Origin: Tritrichomonas musculus
Taxonomy: Eukaryota; Parabasalia; Tritrichomonadida; Tritrichomonadidae
NCBI GenBank assembly: GCA_039105265.1
Contig: JAPFFF010000005.1
Location: 1,674,001-1,738,000 of the forward strand
Reading direction: 5' to 3'
DNA length: 64,000 nucleotides
Shown here: in pieces, positions 40,590-50,642 of the stretch
Position numbering within the stretch: position 1 is the stretch's first letter
How the letters are laid out: the number at the start of each line of letters is the position of its first letter
Notes under the pieces: generated by a model
Told to the model about the DNA's origin: nothing
The model's database searches: none
What the model saw: the letters and a program-made list of their open reading frames with translations, nothing else
Translations under genes and position numbers: made by a program

Positions 40590-41885
40590 CTATTTTCTAA
40601 TCATCAAGTTAATTGTTGCATTTTTACCGATTCTACAACTTGCAAAAGTTTGATTATCATTCATTTGAGCTCCCATATATATAAGTTTACAAGAGTTTAT
40701 ATCTATTTTTTTCCAAGCACTGACTCTCACTCTTAAATTTTGAAATGTCTCCCCAGGCTGAACAGTGATTTCTTGCTTTTCATGAGAATTAGTATCATAA
40801 ACAAAAATTGGAAATTCTGATTCAACCCACGCATCAATTGTTTGATCACTTTTGAAGAATGCTGCACCAACAGTAATTGATGGATCATAATGATAAACTC
40901 CAAGGAAAGTTCGAAACTTTTTTCCTTTTGGTATTCCTATGATTTGGCGCAAATCTGTGATTGTAAAATCCCATTGAACATCATATGCTTTATCATTGAT
41001 ACTCAGTAAAAATGTTTCTCCTCTATTCAATGATAACTCAAGAATATCATTTTCTCCGTGAATAATGTCAAAAACATTTTCTGAATCTTCACAAAAAGAT
41101 CCATTAAAGTATAAATCTATCCATGGAAGCGGAACTTTGTTTTTAGAACGAATCAACTTTTTTAAATCTAAAATAGTTGAATTACGATATAAAAATCCAT
41201 ATCTTTGGATCCCATGCCCTCTGTGATTAACAGCAACACCATTATATGTCAGAAGTTGTAATATTAAAAATCCTCTATCATCAACATAATTCATAATCGG
41301 ACCATCAACAGCAAGCCCATCTTGGAAAAGATACTTATCAGTAATACCATATCTAATTTCAAGTCGCTGATAGATATCCGCAATTGTTGACGTTTTTGGT
41401 AATTCAAAAATAATATTTCCAACTAAATTTGGGCCATAAATTTCTATATCAATAAAATTTTCTGTTTTTTGCTCAACATAAATATCTCCAGTAGAGGGAA
41501 GGTCTCTAAATGAAACAAGATGCCCTTGGCAAATTAATCTCCATGGTCCTTTAAAAAAAGATGAAAGGCATGCAGAAATAACTCGACCATCTTGTTTAAC
41601 CTCCTTTTGCTTATTTCCATTGTGAAATACCAAACGCTGAATTGTTGGTGTACGATTATAATCAACTACTTCAGGAATAAAATAAAAAGGCGAGTTTACT
41701 GTTATTGGGAATTCGATAAGCTTTTTTTCATCAACTTTTTTCAATTCTTCACAATTATGATAAAGTTGAAGATTTGGATCGTGAAGTTGCGATAAAATTT
41801 CATGAAGAGTGGTTTCATTTATGACCTTTGAACGATATGGTTGCCTGCCTATTGGTTTAATTGTTAAAGAAAAAGGATTCGACAT
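40590..41885 (-). CDS. Protein with tandem ubiquitin-like domains
   Basis: A 431-residue protein. The last 60 residues form a clear ubiquitin-like beta-grasp domain: ITVQPGETFQNLRVRVSAWKKIDINSCKLIYMGAQMNDNQTFASCRI, ending in ATINLMIRK. Earlier segments (IIFELPKTSTIADIYQRLEIRYGITDKYLFQDG; TILDLKKLIRSKNKVPLPWIDLYFNG) have the same strand-helix-strand rhythm, so three to five degenerate Ubl units are likely. There is no C-terminal Gly-Gly, so it is not a conjugated modifier. It is more likely a scaffold. It is head-to-head with the BTB-GTPase gene, the start codons being 79 bp apart. Confidence 0.78.
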   Translation of the reverse strand: MSNPFSLTIKPIGRQPYRSKVINETTLHEILSQLHDPNLQLYHNCEELKKVDEKKLIEFPITVNSPFYFIPEVVDYNRTPTIQRLVFHNGNKQKEVKQDGRVISACLSSFFKGPWRLICQGHLVSFRDLPSTGDIYVEQKTENFIDIEIYGPNLVGNIIFELPKTSTIADIYQRLEIRYGITDKYLFQDGLAVDGPIMNYVDDRGFLILQLLTYNGVAVNHRGHGIQRYGFLYRNSTILDLKKLIRSKNKVPLPWIDLYFNGSFCEDSENVFDIIHGENDILELSLNRGETFLLSINDKAYDVQWDFTITDLRQIIGIPKGKKFRTFLGVYHYDPSITVGAAFFKSDQTIDAWVESEFPIFVYDTNSHEKQEITVQPGETFQNLRVRVSAWKKIDINSCKLIYMGAQMNDNQTFASCRIGKNATINLMIRK

Positions 41886-41964
41886 AAATCCAATTTTTAT
41901 TAAACGTCTTTTTTCATTTAACTTTTTTTATTTAATTAATTATTGTTATTGGCAAAATAGCGGC

Positions 41965-43362
41965 ATGATAGAGAATAATTCAGTTTCGATATATTTTCAA
42001 AATTTACTTGACAATTTATATTCACAAAATAATATAATCAATATTAACCTTAGAGATCACCAATTTACTACAAGTCGTCCAATGATAATATCTCATTCTC
42101 AAATACTCGAAGAATTATTTGGAGATACACAAGAAAATCAATTTACAATCGAAAACGATCTTGATACTGATGCTTTTGGAGAATTTATTAATTTTGTTAA
42201 CTCTCGAAATATAGATTTTAATAAAACTACGTTTGATAAATTATTAGAAGTTTATGAATTTTGTAAGGCCCCTTTATTTAGAGATTATTTGGCGATCAAT
42301 GCTCCATCACTAGATATGCAATTTAATTTTTTAAGGCAATATGAAGATGAAGGTCTACCAACTGAATTTTTAATAGTCAAAATAGCTTCTCAAATTAAGC
42401 AAATTGTTGAAAATTGGGATAAGGTTCATGTTATAGATTCATCTCAACTTATTCGTGTATTAAGCAAATCAGATTTATCTCAGTTTGATCCAAACGAAAT
42501 TTATAATTTTGTTAATGGTATAATTCAAAATCGAAAAGACAACCCATCTGGAGTGATTAGCGTTTTTAATTTAACTGTAATTCCTCTTGAAGATTTATAC
42601 AAACTCCAATTTGAAGCCGAAAAGAACAATATTCATATACAATTTCTTTATGAATTAAAATTGCACAAAGATTTTTTAGATCTTAAAACAAATGAAAATG
42701 AAATAATGTCAGATAAAGTTTATTATTTATCACATAAAAATGCTAAATCATCCGTTGAATTCAAAACGGTTAAAACATTACATGATAACAGTGAAGTTCA
42801 AGCTGTTACAAAAATTGACCCAGAAAAGATTAATTTTAGCCTTTTATTTATAGGGCAAGAGGATGTTGGGAAAACATCTTTAATTTATAGATTCTTTGTT
42901 CAAAAGTTCAGTGAAAATAAGATTCCTCAAGAAGTTCCAAATAACCATTTTAATTATATATCCAAATCTAGTAATATAGATATTATTGATATTGATGGAT
43001 TTTATTCTTTTGATAATATTCGTGATACATATATACCCCGAACTCATTTCTTTATGCTAGTTTGTTCACCCGACGTTGAAAATTCAGTTGATTATATTAG
43101 AGAATATTACAAAAAAATTCTTAAATTACGAAATACCACTTATGTTCCATCAGTTGTTTGTCTAAATAAGTCTGATTTATTAAATTCCTCTGATAATTTT
43201 GCAAACGCAGCCAAAAATTTTGCTTTATCCATTAATGCAGAGTATTTAGAAGTATCAGCCAAAAATGGGAAAAATATTGATATGATTTTTGATAAAGCTT
43301 CTGAAAAATACTCAAAATATAATTTCGATTCTCCATTTTATAGTAAAGATGAGACACAATAA
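41965..43362 (+). CDS. BTB domain - Ras-like GTPase fusion protein
   Basis: The protein is 465 residues from the ATG at 41965; the open frame extends further upstream but would overlap the neighbouring gene. Residues about 1-115 look like a BTB domain (IYFQNLLDNLYSQNNIININLRDHQFTTSRPMI), followed by a helical BACK-like region to about 230. Residues 290-450 are a small GTPase: G1 GQEDVGKTS near 297, G3 DIDG, G4 NKSD near 401 and G5 SAKNG near 431. The glutamine normally after DxxG is replaced (DIDGFYS), and no clear switch I threonine is seen, so GTP hydrolysis may be impaired. RhoBTB proteins combine the same domains in the opposite order. BTB domains often recruit cullin-3. An initiator-like TCATT lies at 41914. 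Confidence 0.85.
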   Translation: MIENNSVSIYFQNLLDNLYSQNNIININLRDHQFTTSRPMIISHSQILEELFGDTQENQFTIENDLDTDAFGEFINFVNSRNIDFNKTTFDKLLEVYEFCKAPLFRDYLAINAPSLDMQFNFLRQYEDEGLPTEFLIVKIASQIKQIVENWDKVHVIDSSQLIRVLSKSDLSQFDPNEIYNFVNGIIQNRKDNPSGVISVFNLTVIPLEDLYKLQFEAEKNNIHIQFLYELKLHKDFLDLKTNENEIMSDKVYYLSHKNAKSSVEFKTVKTLHDNSEVQAVTKIDPEKINFSLLFIGQEDVGKTSLIYRFFVQKFSENKIPQEVPNNHFNYISKSSNIDIIDIDGFYSFDNIRDTYIPRTHFFMLVCSPDVENSVDYIREYYKKILKLRNTTYVPSVVCLNKSDLLNSSDNFANAAKNFALSINAEYLEVSAKNGKNIDMIFDKASEKYSKYNFDSPFYSKDETQ

Positions 43363-43496
43363 AAATTTGTGTAATTAGCTATTTTTATAGTAGATTGTTA
43401 ACTAAATTTGGTTTTATTTTTTAAAGTTAAAAATATAGAAAATTTTTAATACATTTAATATTTAAACAATACATAAAATCAAAAAAAATTATTAAA

Positions 43497-44966
43497 TTAA
43501 TTGTTAAAAGGATTTACAGGTAATGCATCTTCTTCAACGATCATTGAAACATCAATATCGCCTTCCAAATTTGACCATTTTTCGAAAATTCTTTCTTTCT
43601 CTGCTTTAACATCTTCTGCTTTAATTTGATCCTCAAGCTGGTGAATTGTATCTTGTACATTGTCTTTCATAATAATTGGCTTTAATCTTCTCTTAAGGGC
43701 TATACATACCCTTTGAAGTTGAGGAGGCATTTCATTATCTATTGTTATTTCAACTGTTTCGTCTTCTTTCATTTCTGTAAATATATCGGGCCAAATTGCA
43801 CAAACTCTGGCCATTTTAGAATTATCATTTTTTTCTGTTAAATATAGAAGAGCTTGGCAAACAGTCCAATCTGGAATAAAACTTATTGGTATTCCTCTGA
43901 ATGAAATTATATAATCCTCTTTGCCGCTTTCACTTGATTCTGTTTGTATTGTGGATTTGGATAAAATACTTTCAATAAATTCCAAATCGCTTGAAAAAAG
44001 TGCGGGAACTGCTGCACAAAGATAAAAGCAATTTGGATCATCTTTTTCAACAACAGATATTGCAAATTTCCATATTTCAGTTGATGTATAATTGCAGCCT
44101 CTTCGAAAAGCAAATCTTGCAATAAACGCAACAACATCATAAAAATCTGTATTACTTTGGAACTTTGTTGAATTGAAAATAAATTTATTTGGAATTGTTT
44201 GCTGCACTATAAATGTTAATCTTAATACAAGATCAGTTGCTTCCTGAAACTCTTTTCGGAAAAGATGATACCGTGCTATTCCCATGAGAAGCATAAAGTC
44301 GAAAGGATCGCTTTGAAGTTTATAAAGCATTATATCTATATTGAGATTTCTTTGTAAAATTGCAAAATTTTGTTTACAAGTCTTCCCATAATCAGATAAC
44401 GATATCGTATATAGCTGTTGTGAACTTGGATTCAAATTTAAACCAGCATTTCCTGAATTCTTATTTTTGTTTTTATTCTTTTTGCTTGCATTAATTTCTT
44501 TAACAGTAAAAGATAGCGGTATTAAATTAGGCCAATTTTTACGCTTAGTGATAAATTTAATATTTGATGAATTTTTTGGTAATTTGAACGAGTCATCAAA
44601 ACTGGTCTCATAAAAGCGTTCATTTAATTCTTTAGCAATATTTAATTCCAATTTTTTTGGTGCTGAAGGCGATATTGGCTCTTTGCTTTTTTGTTTTTGA
44701 GCTGCAAGTTGTTCTAAAAAAGCCAATTCGTCTTCTTCAGTGTCACCTTTATTTTTGCTATTTTTTTTTAAGTTTTTCTTTGAAGAAGGAGGTGGGGGTG
44801 GAGGAGCTGAGATTACTGGCTGAACAATAGCAGGAGCTTCTTCCTCATCATCGCTATCGCTCATTAAGCCAGCAAATTTTGATCCAGGAGGAGATGCATC
44901 ATCAGATGCGCTATTAAAACCTTCCGAATCATCGTCATCATCCATTAACCCCTCAAATCGAGACAT
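43497..44966 (-). CDS. TCF25: TCF25/Rqc1-family protein
   Basis: A 489-residue protein. The first 60 residues are acidic with poly-proline (MDDDDDSEGF, SAPPPPPPSS). The central part has the family signature: YKLQSDPFDFMLLMGIARYHLFRKEFQEATDLVLRLTF, then FYDVVAFIARFAFRRGCNYTSTEIWKFAISVVEKDDPNCF. In yeast and animals this protein is part of the ribosome-associated quality-control complex with Ltn1 and NEMF/Rqc2, acting on stalled nascent chains. The length is shorter than the human protein (676 residues), mainly in the C-terminal part. Assignment rests on the conserved middle segment. Confidence 0.85.
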   Translation of the reverse strand: MSRFEGLMDDDDDSEGFNSASDDASPPGSKFAGLMSDSDDEEEAPAIVQPVISAPPPPPPSSKKNLKKNSKNKGDTEEDELAFLEQLAAQKQKSKEPISPSAPKKLELNIAKELNERFYETSFDDSFKLPKNSSNIKFITKRKNWPNLIPLSFTVKEINASKKNKNKNKNSGNAGLNLNPSSQQLYTISLSDYGKTCKQNFAILQRNLNIDIMLYKLQSDPFDFMLLMGIARYHLFRKEFQEATDLVLRLTFIVQQTIPNKFIFNSTKFQSNTDFYDVVAFIARFAFRRGCNYTSTEIWKFAISVVEKDDPNCFYLCAAVPALFSSDLEFIESILSKSTIQTESSESGKEDYIISFRGIPISFIPDWTVCQALLYLTEKNDNSKMARVCAIWPDIFTEMKEDETVEITIDNEMPPQLQRVCIALKRRLKPIIMKDNVQDTIHQLEDQIKAEDVKAEKERIFEKWSNLEGDIDVSMIVEEDALPVNPFNN

Positions 44967-45206
44967 CTATAATATTAAAATAAAGTAAGGTCAATATATT
45001 GTCAAATATTGAAATTCAAAATTTTATGTTTTACGATTTTAAAACATTATTACTATTTCGAATCTTAGGATTATATTTAAAAAAACGAAATTAATTCTTA
45101 CTATTTTTAACAAAAAAAAAAAAATAGAAGAATCAAAAAAGTATTATCAATATTTAAAAAGATGACTTGAATGTTTACATACAGATTTACAAAATATCAT
45201 GAAAAG

Positions 45207-45740
45207 TTATTCATTTTGAGTTGTCATTGCTTTAAGCAAACGTGATAATTCTTGAATTAATTGATCCTGTTGCAGCTTTGTGGTATGCAAACTTTGTATG
45301 GTGTTCGCAAGTTCTTCATTTGTTTTCCTCAATTCGTGAACTTCACGCTGTGCTTGGGTCATATGAGATGGAGTCATTGTTGTTCTTAAAAATTCTAGTG
45401 ACTCGATGAAGCTAGAAAATGATCGACAATCTGATGGAAAAGAAATTGAAACAGCAAACGGTGGTAAAGTTAAACGAAGATGAACAATTGGATTTGAGTC
45501 TGTTATCGTTGAAGGCTCTGTTGTGTTCATCGATGTAATAGAAAGTATAGGAATAACAATTGCATCAAATGCAGGATATGCACCTGTTGGCTTAACAATA
45601 AATTGGCGTAGATCGTAGGTGAGATAAAGAATTGCTTCAAATTCAATTGGCGTAAGAAGCTTGACTTCAAATCCATCACGTGCCTTTTGAATCTTAAGCT
45701 GAATTGACAAAAATTTGTTAAAATCTGGCGAATTCTCCAT
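45207..45740 (-). CDS. Hypothetical protein with C-terminal coiled coil
   Basis: The protein is 177 residues from the only suitable ATG at 45740; the frame continues upstream without an ATG. Residues 1-115 have a beta-rich look (FEVKLLTPIEFEAILYLTYDLRQFIV, IVHLRLTLPPFAVSISFP). Residues 125-175 are a coiled coil (TQAQREVHELRKTNEELANTIQSL). A globular beta domain followed by a coiled coil resembles the XRCC4/SAS-6/CCDC61 superfamily layout, but no diagnostic residue supports this. It is divergent from the next gene, the start codons being 48 bp apart. Confidence 0.7.
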   Translation of the reverse strand: MENSPDFNKFLSIQLKIQKARDGFEVKLLTPIEFEAILYLTYDLRQFIVKPTGAYPAFDAIVIPILSITSMNTTEPSTITDSNPIVHLRLTLPPFAVSISFPSDCRSFSSFIESLEFLRTTMTPSHMTQAQREVHELRKTNEELANTIQSLHTTKLQQDQLIQELSRLLKAMTTQNE

Positions 45741-45788
45741 AAATTTTATTTTCCCCTTCAATGAATTTTTTCCCTTGAAATTTTAAAT

Positions 45789-46151
45789 ATGTCGAATCAA
45801 TCAGGTGTTGAATATACATTAATATGCGATGGACATAATGATCAAAAAATTATTATTGATAATGATACAACTGTTAGCGAAGCAATTCATTTAATTAATG
45901 AAAAATTTGGCGAAGAACAATCTCAACGTCCTAAAAAGACTCAAAAAAAGCAAAAAAAAATAAAGTTTGAAGAGGGAATTGACACAGAGCTAATTGAAAT
46001 CTTTGGTTTAAGTAATTACACTGATAGGTCAGAAAAGTTTAACAACATCAAATTTCCAAACAATGAATTAATAATATACCTCTATAACCCTGCAAAACTA
46101 TTACTTCAAAGCACAACCATACGTTCCAAAATCGATAAAGATTCACTTTAG
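45789..46151 (+). CDS. Small hypothetical protein, possibly beta-grasp
   Basis: A 120-residue protein. The opening (VEYTLICDGHNDQKIIIDNDTTVSEAIHLINEKFGEE) has a strand-strand-helix pattern like ubiquitin-like folds. It is followed by a basic Lys/Gln stretch (RPKKTQKKQKKIKFEEG), then a second part ending in LIIYLYNPAKLLLQ. No catalytic motif or family was recognised. It is very compactly spaced from the divergent gene on the minus strand, and a shared bidirectional promoter is likely. Confidence 0.65.
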   Translation: MSNQSGVEYTLICDGHNDQKIIIDNDTTVSEAIHLINEKFGEEQSQRPKKTQKKQKKIKFEEGIDTELIEIFGLSNYTDRSEKFNNIKFPNNELIIYLYNPAKLLLQSTTIRSKIDKDSL

Positions 46152-46286
46152 AATTAAATCTTGGAATTCATTAATGCAATTATTAAAAAAAATAACAAAA
46201 TTATTATTTTTAACAGTATTATTTATTTTTTAAATCACATATTATATATTTTACAAAAAAGAATTAACAATTATTCATGACTTTGA

Positions 46287-47114
46287 TTAATGTCCAAGAA
46301 TCTGCGAGACCATATTTCTAAGCTCAACAAGTGTACTATCTTTCATTTTATTTACTTCTAAAATAAAGTCGCCATCATCACTTTTACTTGCTGTTTGGGG
46401 CTCAAGCCTTTTGACAAGATCAATTATCTGCTTTGTGATAACAGGATTGTCAATCATTGCTAATTCACTCGATAATAATTTGATCTCTTCCGGAGATAAT
46501 GGAGTAACTGCTGTGCTTGTTGTTAAATTATTAGAAAAGCTTTCATCCTTTTCGTTTTCTGTCTGCAATGGAATAGTTTTTGATGATGCTTTTGAAGCAC
46601 CCAAAGAAGAAGGTCTTTGTATCGATTGAGCTTCTTGATTGGTAATATTATTTGGCGTAATCGAAGAACCAGATCGAACAGATCTTTTCGGCTTTGGCTG
46701 AGGTACTTTGGGAATAGATTTAATAGCTTGATTGAGTTCGAGTTTAAGTTTTTCAAATTGAGAATTCCAATCTGACGTTAGGTCTGAGGATATATTTGAA
46801 GTTAATTCTTTAAAAAAAATTTGAAGCTCTTTTGCAAGAAGAGATATAAGTGCAGATGGTCCGTTATAGGTGAGAGCGTTATTCCAAATAAGTTCCATGT
46901 CATTTTTCCATTGCTCAACATTTTCATATTGTCCATTTTCAAGTTTTTGACGACAAGTAGTAAGATCCATTGGGTGCTTGATTTTTATAAAATAATCAGG
47001 GCAGCTATCAGCTACCGGATTAACAGGATTCAAAAACATACGCGAAATTTGGCGACTTTGGATCGTATCCATTACTTTTAAGCAGCGCTCCTTTTGGTAT
47101 TCAGATAAAGACAT
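46287..47114 (-). CDS. Bromodomain protein with C-terminal NET domain (BET-like)
   Basis: A 275-residue protein. Residues 8-105 form a bromodomain: NPVNPVADSCPDYFIKIKHPMDLTT in the ZA loop and helix A region, and NNALTYNG, whose N84 is the conserved acetyl-lysine-binding asparagine. Residues about 205-275 match an NET (extra-terminal) domain: LSPEEIKLLSSELAMIDNPVITKQIIDLVKRL, then TLVELRNMVSQIL. One bromodomain plus NET is the GTE-type layout of plants and several protists; animal BETs have two bromodomains. Such proteins read acetylated histones and recruit transcription machinery. It is divergent from ELP1, the start codons being 90 bp apart. Confidence 0.92.
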   Translation of the reverse strand: MSLSEYQKERCLKVMDTIQSRQISRMFLNPVNPVADSCPDYFIKIKHPMDLTTCRQKLENGQYENVEQWKNDMELIWNNALTYNGPSALISLLAKELQIFFKELTSNISSDLTSDWNSQFEKLKLELNQAIKSIPKVPQPKPKRSVRSGSSITPNNITNQEAQSIQRPSSLGASKASSKTIPLQTENEKDESFSNNLTTSTAVTPLSPEEIKLLSSELAMIDNPVITKQIIDLVKRLEPQTASKSDDGDFILEVNKMKDSTLVELRNMVSQILGH

Positions 47115-47204
47115 TTTTTATATTAACAAGATTTATTTGTTGAAAAAGTTATATGATAATATATTTGACCAGCTTTGTTTAGATTTTATATTTATTAACA
47201 AACA

Positions 47205-50200
47205 ATGCAAAACATTCATTTAATCAATTCTTTCACTAAACCTCTTAATGAGTTTTTGGATCAGCCAGAACATTTACCTTCTATAACATCTCTTTATGGA
47301 CCAGATTGCAAATTATTATTTCCCGATATTAAAGGTGAGCCAATTTCTATCTTTTATTCACAATTTCTTGAACGCTACTTAATCTTCTTTGAAGATGAAA
47401 TTTTTGTAGATAATGAAACCGAACCATTTTTTTCATTTCCTTTCCTCATCAATTTCGCTTGCCTATCACAAAGTGGCGATATTGCTATTCTTGTTTCAGG
47501 TTCATTTCCAAATGATGTTTACATTTTTGATGTTTACAAAAAAGAATATACCAAATTGGATTATAATAACGAAACTAATAACTTCGAAGCCATTATTAAT
47601 ACTAATACTAATGAGGCAAATATATATATGACTAATAACGATACAGATGATTCTGAAGGCGAAATCAGTAAAAACCATCAATGCAGTGGAAACAGCTGCA
47701 ATTGCACATGTAATCAGCCAAAATCAGCTTTGCAGCCGAATCCTCCATTAAATAATGAAGATGTTACTCATGCATCTTTTCGCAATGATAATGAATTTGC
47801 AGCAATTGCAACAAAAAGTTACATTCACACAATCTATTCTAAAATTTCAAGTAAAAAAGAACGAATCGATCAACAAGCACTATCTGATCAGCAAGGACTA
47901 TTTGATCAACAAGGAATATATGATCATGAAGTTTGTGATCCATGCGGAGTTACCTGGAATCCGCAAGGTTCGTGGCTTGCATTTGGAAATAAAAACAAAA
48001 TTATTTTTACCGAAAAAAATTGTCGATTACGACAAATGTATGAATTAGACGACAAAGAAGCTACGCCTATTGCTCTATCATGGTCACCTCATCCTGATAT
48101 TCTAGCATTTATTGACGATCATCAAAGAATCACAATTCTTTCAATGAAAAACAGAGTAATCTACAGAAAATATGTTATTGATTGTTTAGATAAAAGCATA
48201 TCATTGATTCCTCAAATTTTTTGGTCAAGAAACTCTGATGATCTTTCGCTAGCAGTTATTGATAGAAACACAGGCAATGCCTATATTTATGAGTTTAATC
48301 ACTCAGTTGATAAAAATGAAAATTCTATTTTTGTTATCAATGGTAACACCCTAAACATTTCTGATTGGTCAAAAAGCATTATTCCACCACCGTTAAGCCA
48401 CAGAAAAGTTAGTTTTGGCGAACCTACAAATCAAATTACGGCAATTGCTTCCAATAATGAAGAAATAGCAGTATTTACCCTTAGCTCAATTCATTTACTC
48501 ATGCGAGAAGTTGAAATTCCCCTCCAAAATGCATCACCAGTTCAATGTGCAACCTTTACTAAAAATAACAAAGATGTTCTTGCATTTGCTTCTAAAAATG
48601 TTATTTACTCAATATCGTTGGCGCTATCTACTTTTTCGATTTCAGTTGATTATCGATTTGAAGATGAATCCAAATTCGTCTCATTTTTATCACCTTCATT
48701 CGTTGTTACATCAAGAACCCAAATTTCACCTCTTGATAGTCCTGGAACGCAAACAGCAAAATCTCCATCTTTAATCACCGAATTTGTTCAAGGTTGCAGC
48801 GAAAATGAACAAATTATTTCAAATGATTATGTTTCATTTTGCTCCCGTGAAGGAACTCTTTTCAAGAACGGCGACAAAATTGCTGACAAAGTTAAATCAT
48901 TCCTTTATGACGAGAAACTTCTTGCTTATGTTTATACTTCTACATTACCAGAAGATTTGAAGCTTTGCACTTCTGGATATTTATGCCATATCCAATACGG
49001 ATCTGAATCAACATCAAGGCAAATTGAGCCATTTGCACAACTCCTCTTCTTTTCGAAGCATATTTATTCAATTATTACCCTTATGAATCGAGGAAATATT
49101 GAATCAAATGCGCCACATGTCATCGTTGAGTCAGCTCTTCGAAATCTCATCAAAGATCAACAATATGCAGAAGCTTGGCGTCTCTCTAAAAAATACCAAG
49201 TTCCATTTTCTAAATATATCATGCTTGGCCCTATACAGCTCAATGTTTTATGTGAACAAATTCCAGATACTCAACTTCGCTCATGTATGTCAGTTTTAAG
49301 ACCAGTAATAAAAGAAAATAAAGACAATAAAGATTCAAATACCGAAATAAATATTTCATTAAACCAATTAGAATTCGTACTTAATTTCTTATCATATATA
49401 CTAGGTGTGAAAGTAATATTTGATGACAAAAAAGTAATTGTTCCTCCATATGATTGTGAACGACCAGAATTAGCCAAGTTTCCAACGACATGCTGTATTT
49501 GTTTTGTATTACTAGATTCGGCAGTAGAAGCTGTTCGTTTAGCATGCTGTTTCAAAACGAGTGATTTAGTTAAGCGTTGCATTACATTTCTTCTTACTTT
49601 ATATGATAACAACTCATTATATGATATTTCATTAAAGACATATGATACGAATTGCATTGCTTCTGTTGGATTGATCACAATGAAAGAGCCATCTTTATAT
49701 GTTCCTTTCATCGAAGAGCTCAATCAAGTTGAAGATGATAATTTAAGGAAAGCCAAAATTGATGAAGCTGCCTCTGATCCATCAAGTGCAATTGAGCATT
49801 ATTCATTAGCTGGTCCAGAATATGATGAAAAAGCTCTTTACATTATTGAAAGAGATTTACTCTTTGACAAAGGCTTAAGTTGTTATCCAAGAGACAGTGA
49901 AACTTGGCTGAAAATCATCCAAATGAAACTCAAGTATTTAACTGGACTGGACAAGAAAGAGAAAGAAAAGAAAGATGATGAAATTGCTCAAACTGCCATT
50001 CATTCTCATAATCTAGGAATTATTCTTCAACATATCCAAGAAATCGTAAAATGTAAGAAATGGCAACTAGCAATTCCATATCTAGCTCAAGATGAGGAAG
50101 CATATCAAATCGTCAAAAAAACTTTAGAAGATGCCAGATGTATCAAAGAAGCAGCACTTTTCACTACTCAATATATTCCTTTAGCCAAACAAGAAGCAGC

Positions 50201-50642
50201 AAGACTTTTCAAAGAATGTCATGAATGGTATTCTGCAATTCAAAACGGTGCTGATGAAACTGAAATAGCACTTTTTGCTTTTGACGTCTTAATGGATGAA
50301 GCTACTAAAAATACAGAAAGTGCTTCAAAATTGAAGGCAAAATTCGAAGATATAAAAGAAAAACAGAAAATTCATAAAGATTCAATGAAAAGACATGGTA
50401 AAAATAAGGAAAAAAGAGGTCTGCCAGCTATTGTTGTACAATTAAATAGCATATTGCCTGACCAAAATAAAACAAATGAATATAGGCAAATAATTGATAT
50501 CTTGAATATGATCGGCGAAAATGAAAAAAGTGCGCAATTGCAAAGAGCATTCCGTAATATGGTTCAAGCAATTAATCCAATTCCTCATCTTCCTGAAAAC
50601 GAAGAATTGCCTTTGGCTCCTTACTTACAAGGATGCGCGTAA
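47205..50642 (+). CDS. ELP1: Elongator complex subunit 1 (IKAP/ELP1)
   Basis: A 1,145-residue protein. The N-terminal 600 residues have WD/beta-propeller features typical of IKI3 (CGVTWNPQGSWLAFG, IALSWSPHPDILAFI). The C-terminal half is TPR-like and includes the family hallmark YVPFIEELNQVEDDNLRKAKIDEA..SSAIEHYSLAGPEYDEKALYIIERDLLFDKGLSCYP. The family usually has about 1,300 residues, so this is slightly compact. ELP1 scaffolds Elongator, which makes the cm5/mcm5 side chains on wobble uridines of tRNA. A local duplication gives three QQ(A/G)(L/I)-type units near residue 225 (DQQALSDQQGLFDQQG). The C-terminal basic stretch (KDSMKRHGKNKEKRG), which in yeast binds tRNA, is present. Confidence 0.9.
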   Translation: MQNIHLINSFTKPLNEFLDQPEHLPSITSLYGPDCKLLFPDIKGEPISIFYSQFLERYLIFFEDEIFVDNETEPFFSFPFLINFACLSQSGDIAILVSGSFPNDVYIFDVYKKEYTKLDYNNETNNFEAIINTNTNEANIYMTNNDTDDSEGEISKNHQCSGNSCNCTCNQPKSALQPNPPLNNEDVTHASFRNDNEFAAIATKSYIHTIYSKISSKKERIDQQALSDQQGLFDQQGIYDHEVCDPCGVTWNPQGSWLAFGNKNKIIFTEKNCRLRQMYELDDKEATPIALSWSPHPDILAFIDDHQRITILSMKNRVIYRKYVIDCLDKSISLIPQIFWSRNSDDLSLAVIDRNTGNAYIYEFNHSVDKNENSIFVINGNTLNISDWSKSIIPPPLSHRKVSFGEPTNQITAIASNNEEIAVFTLSSIHLLMREVEIPLQNASPVQCATFTKNNKDVLAFASKNVIYSISLALSTFSISVDYRFEDESKFVSFLSPSFVVTSRTQISPLDSPGTQTAKSPSLITEFVQGCSENEQIISNDYVSFCSREGTLFKNGDKIADKVKSFLYDEKLLAYVYTSTLPEDLKLCTSGYLCHIQYGSESTSRQIEPFAQLLFFSKHIYSIITLMNRGNIESNAPHVIVESALRNLIKDQQYAEAWRLSKKYQVPFSKYIMLGPIQLNVLCEQIPDTQLRSCMSVLRPVIKENKDNKDSNTEINISLNQLEFVLNFLSYILGVKVIFDDKKVIVPPYDCERPELAKFPTTCCICFVLLDSAVEAVRLACCFKTSDLVKRCITFLLTLYDNNSLYDISLKTYDTNCIASVGLITMKEPSLYVPFIEELNQVEDDNLRKAKIDEAASDPSSAIEHYSLAGPEYDEKALYIIERDLLFDKGLSCYPRDSETWLKIIQMKLKYLTGLDKKEKEKKDDEIAQTAIHSHNLGIILQHIQEIVKCKKWQLAIPYLAQDEEAYQIVKKTLEDARCIKEAALFTTQYIPLAKQEAARLFKECHEWYSAIQNGADETEIALFAFDVLMDEATKNTESASKLKAKFEDIKEKQKIHKDSMKRHGKNKEKRGLPAIVVQLNSILPDQNKTNEYRQIIDILNMIGENEKSAQLQRAFRNMVQAINPIPHLPENEELPLAPYLQGCA

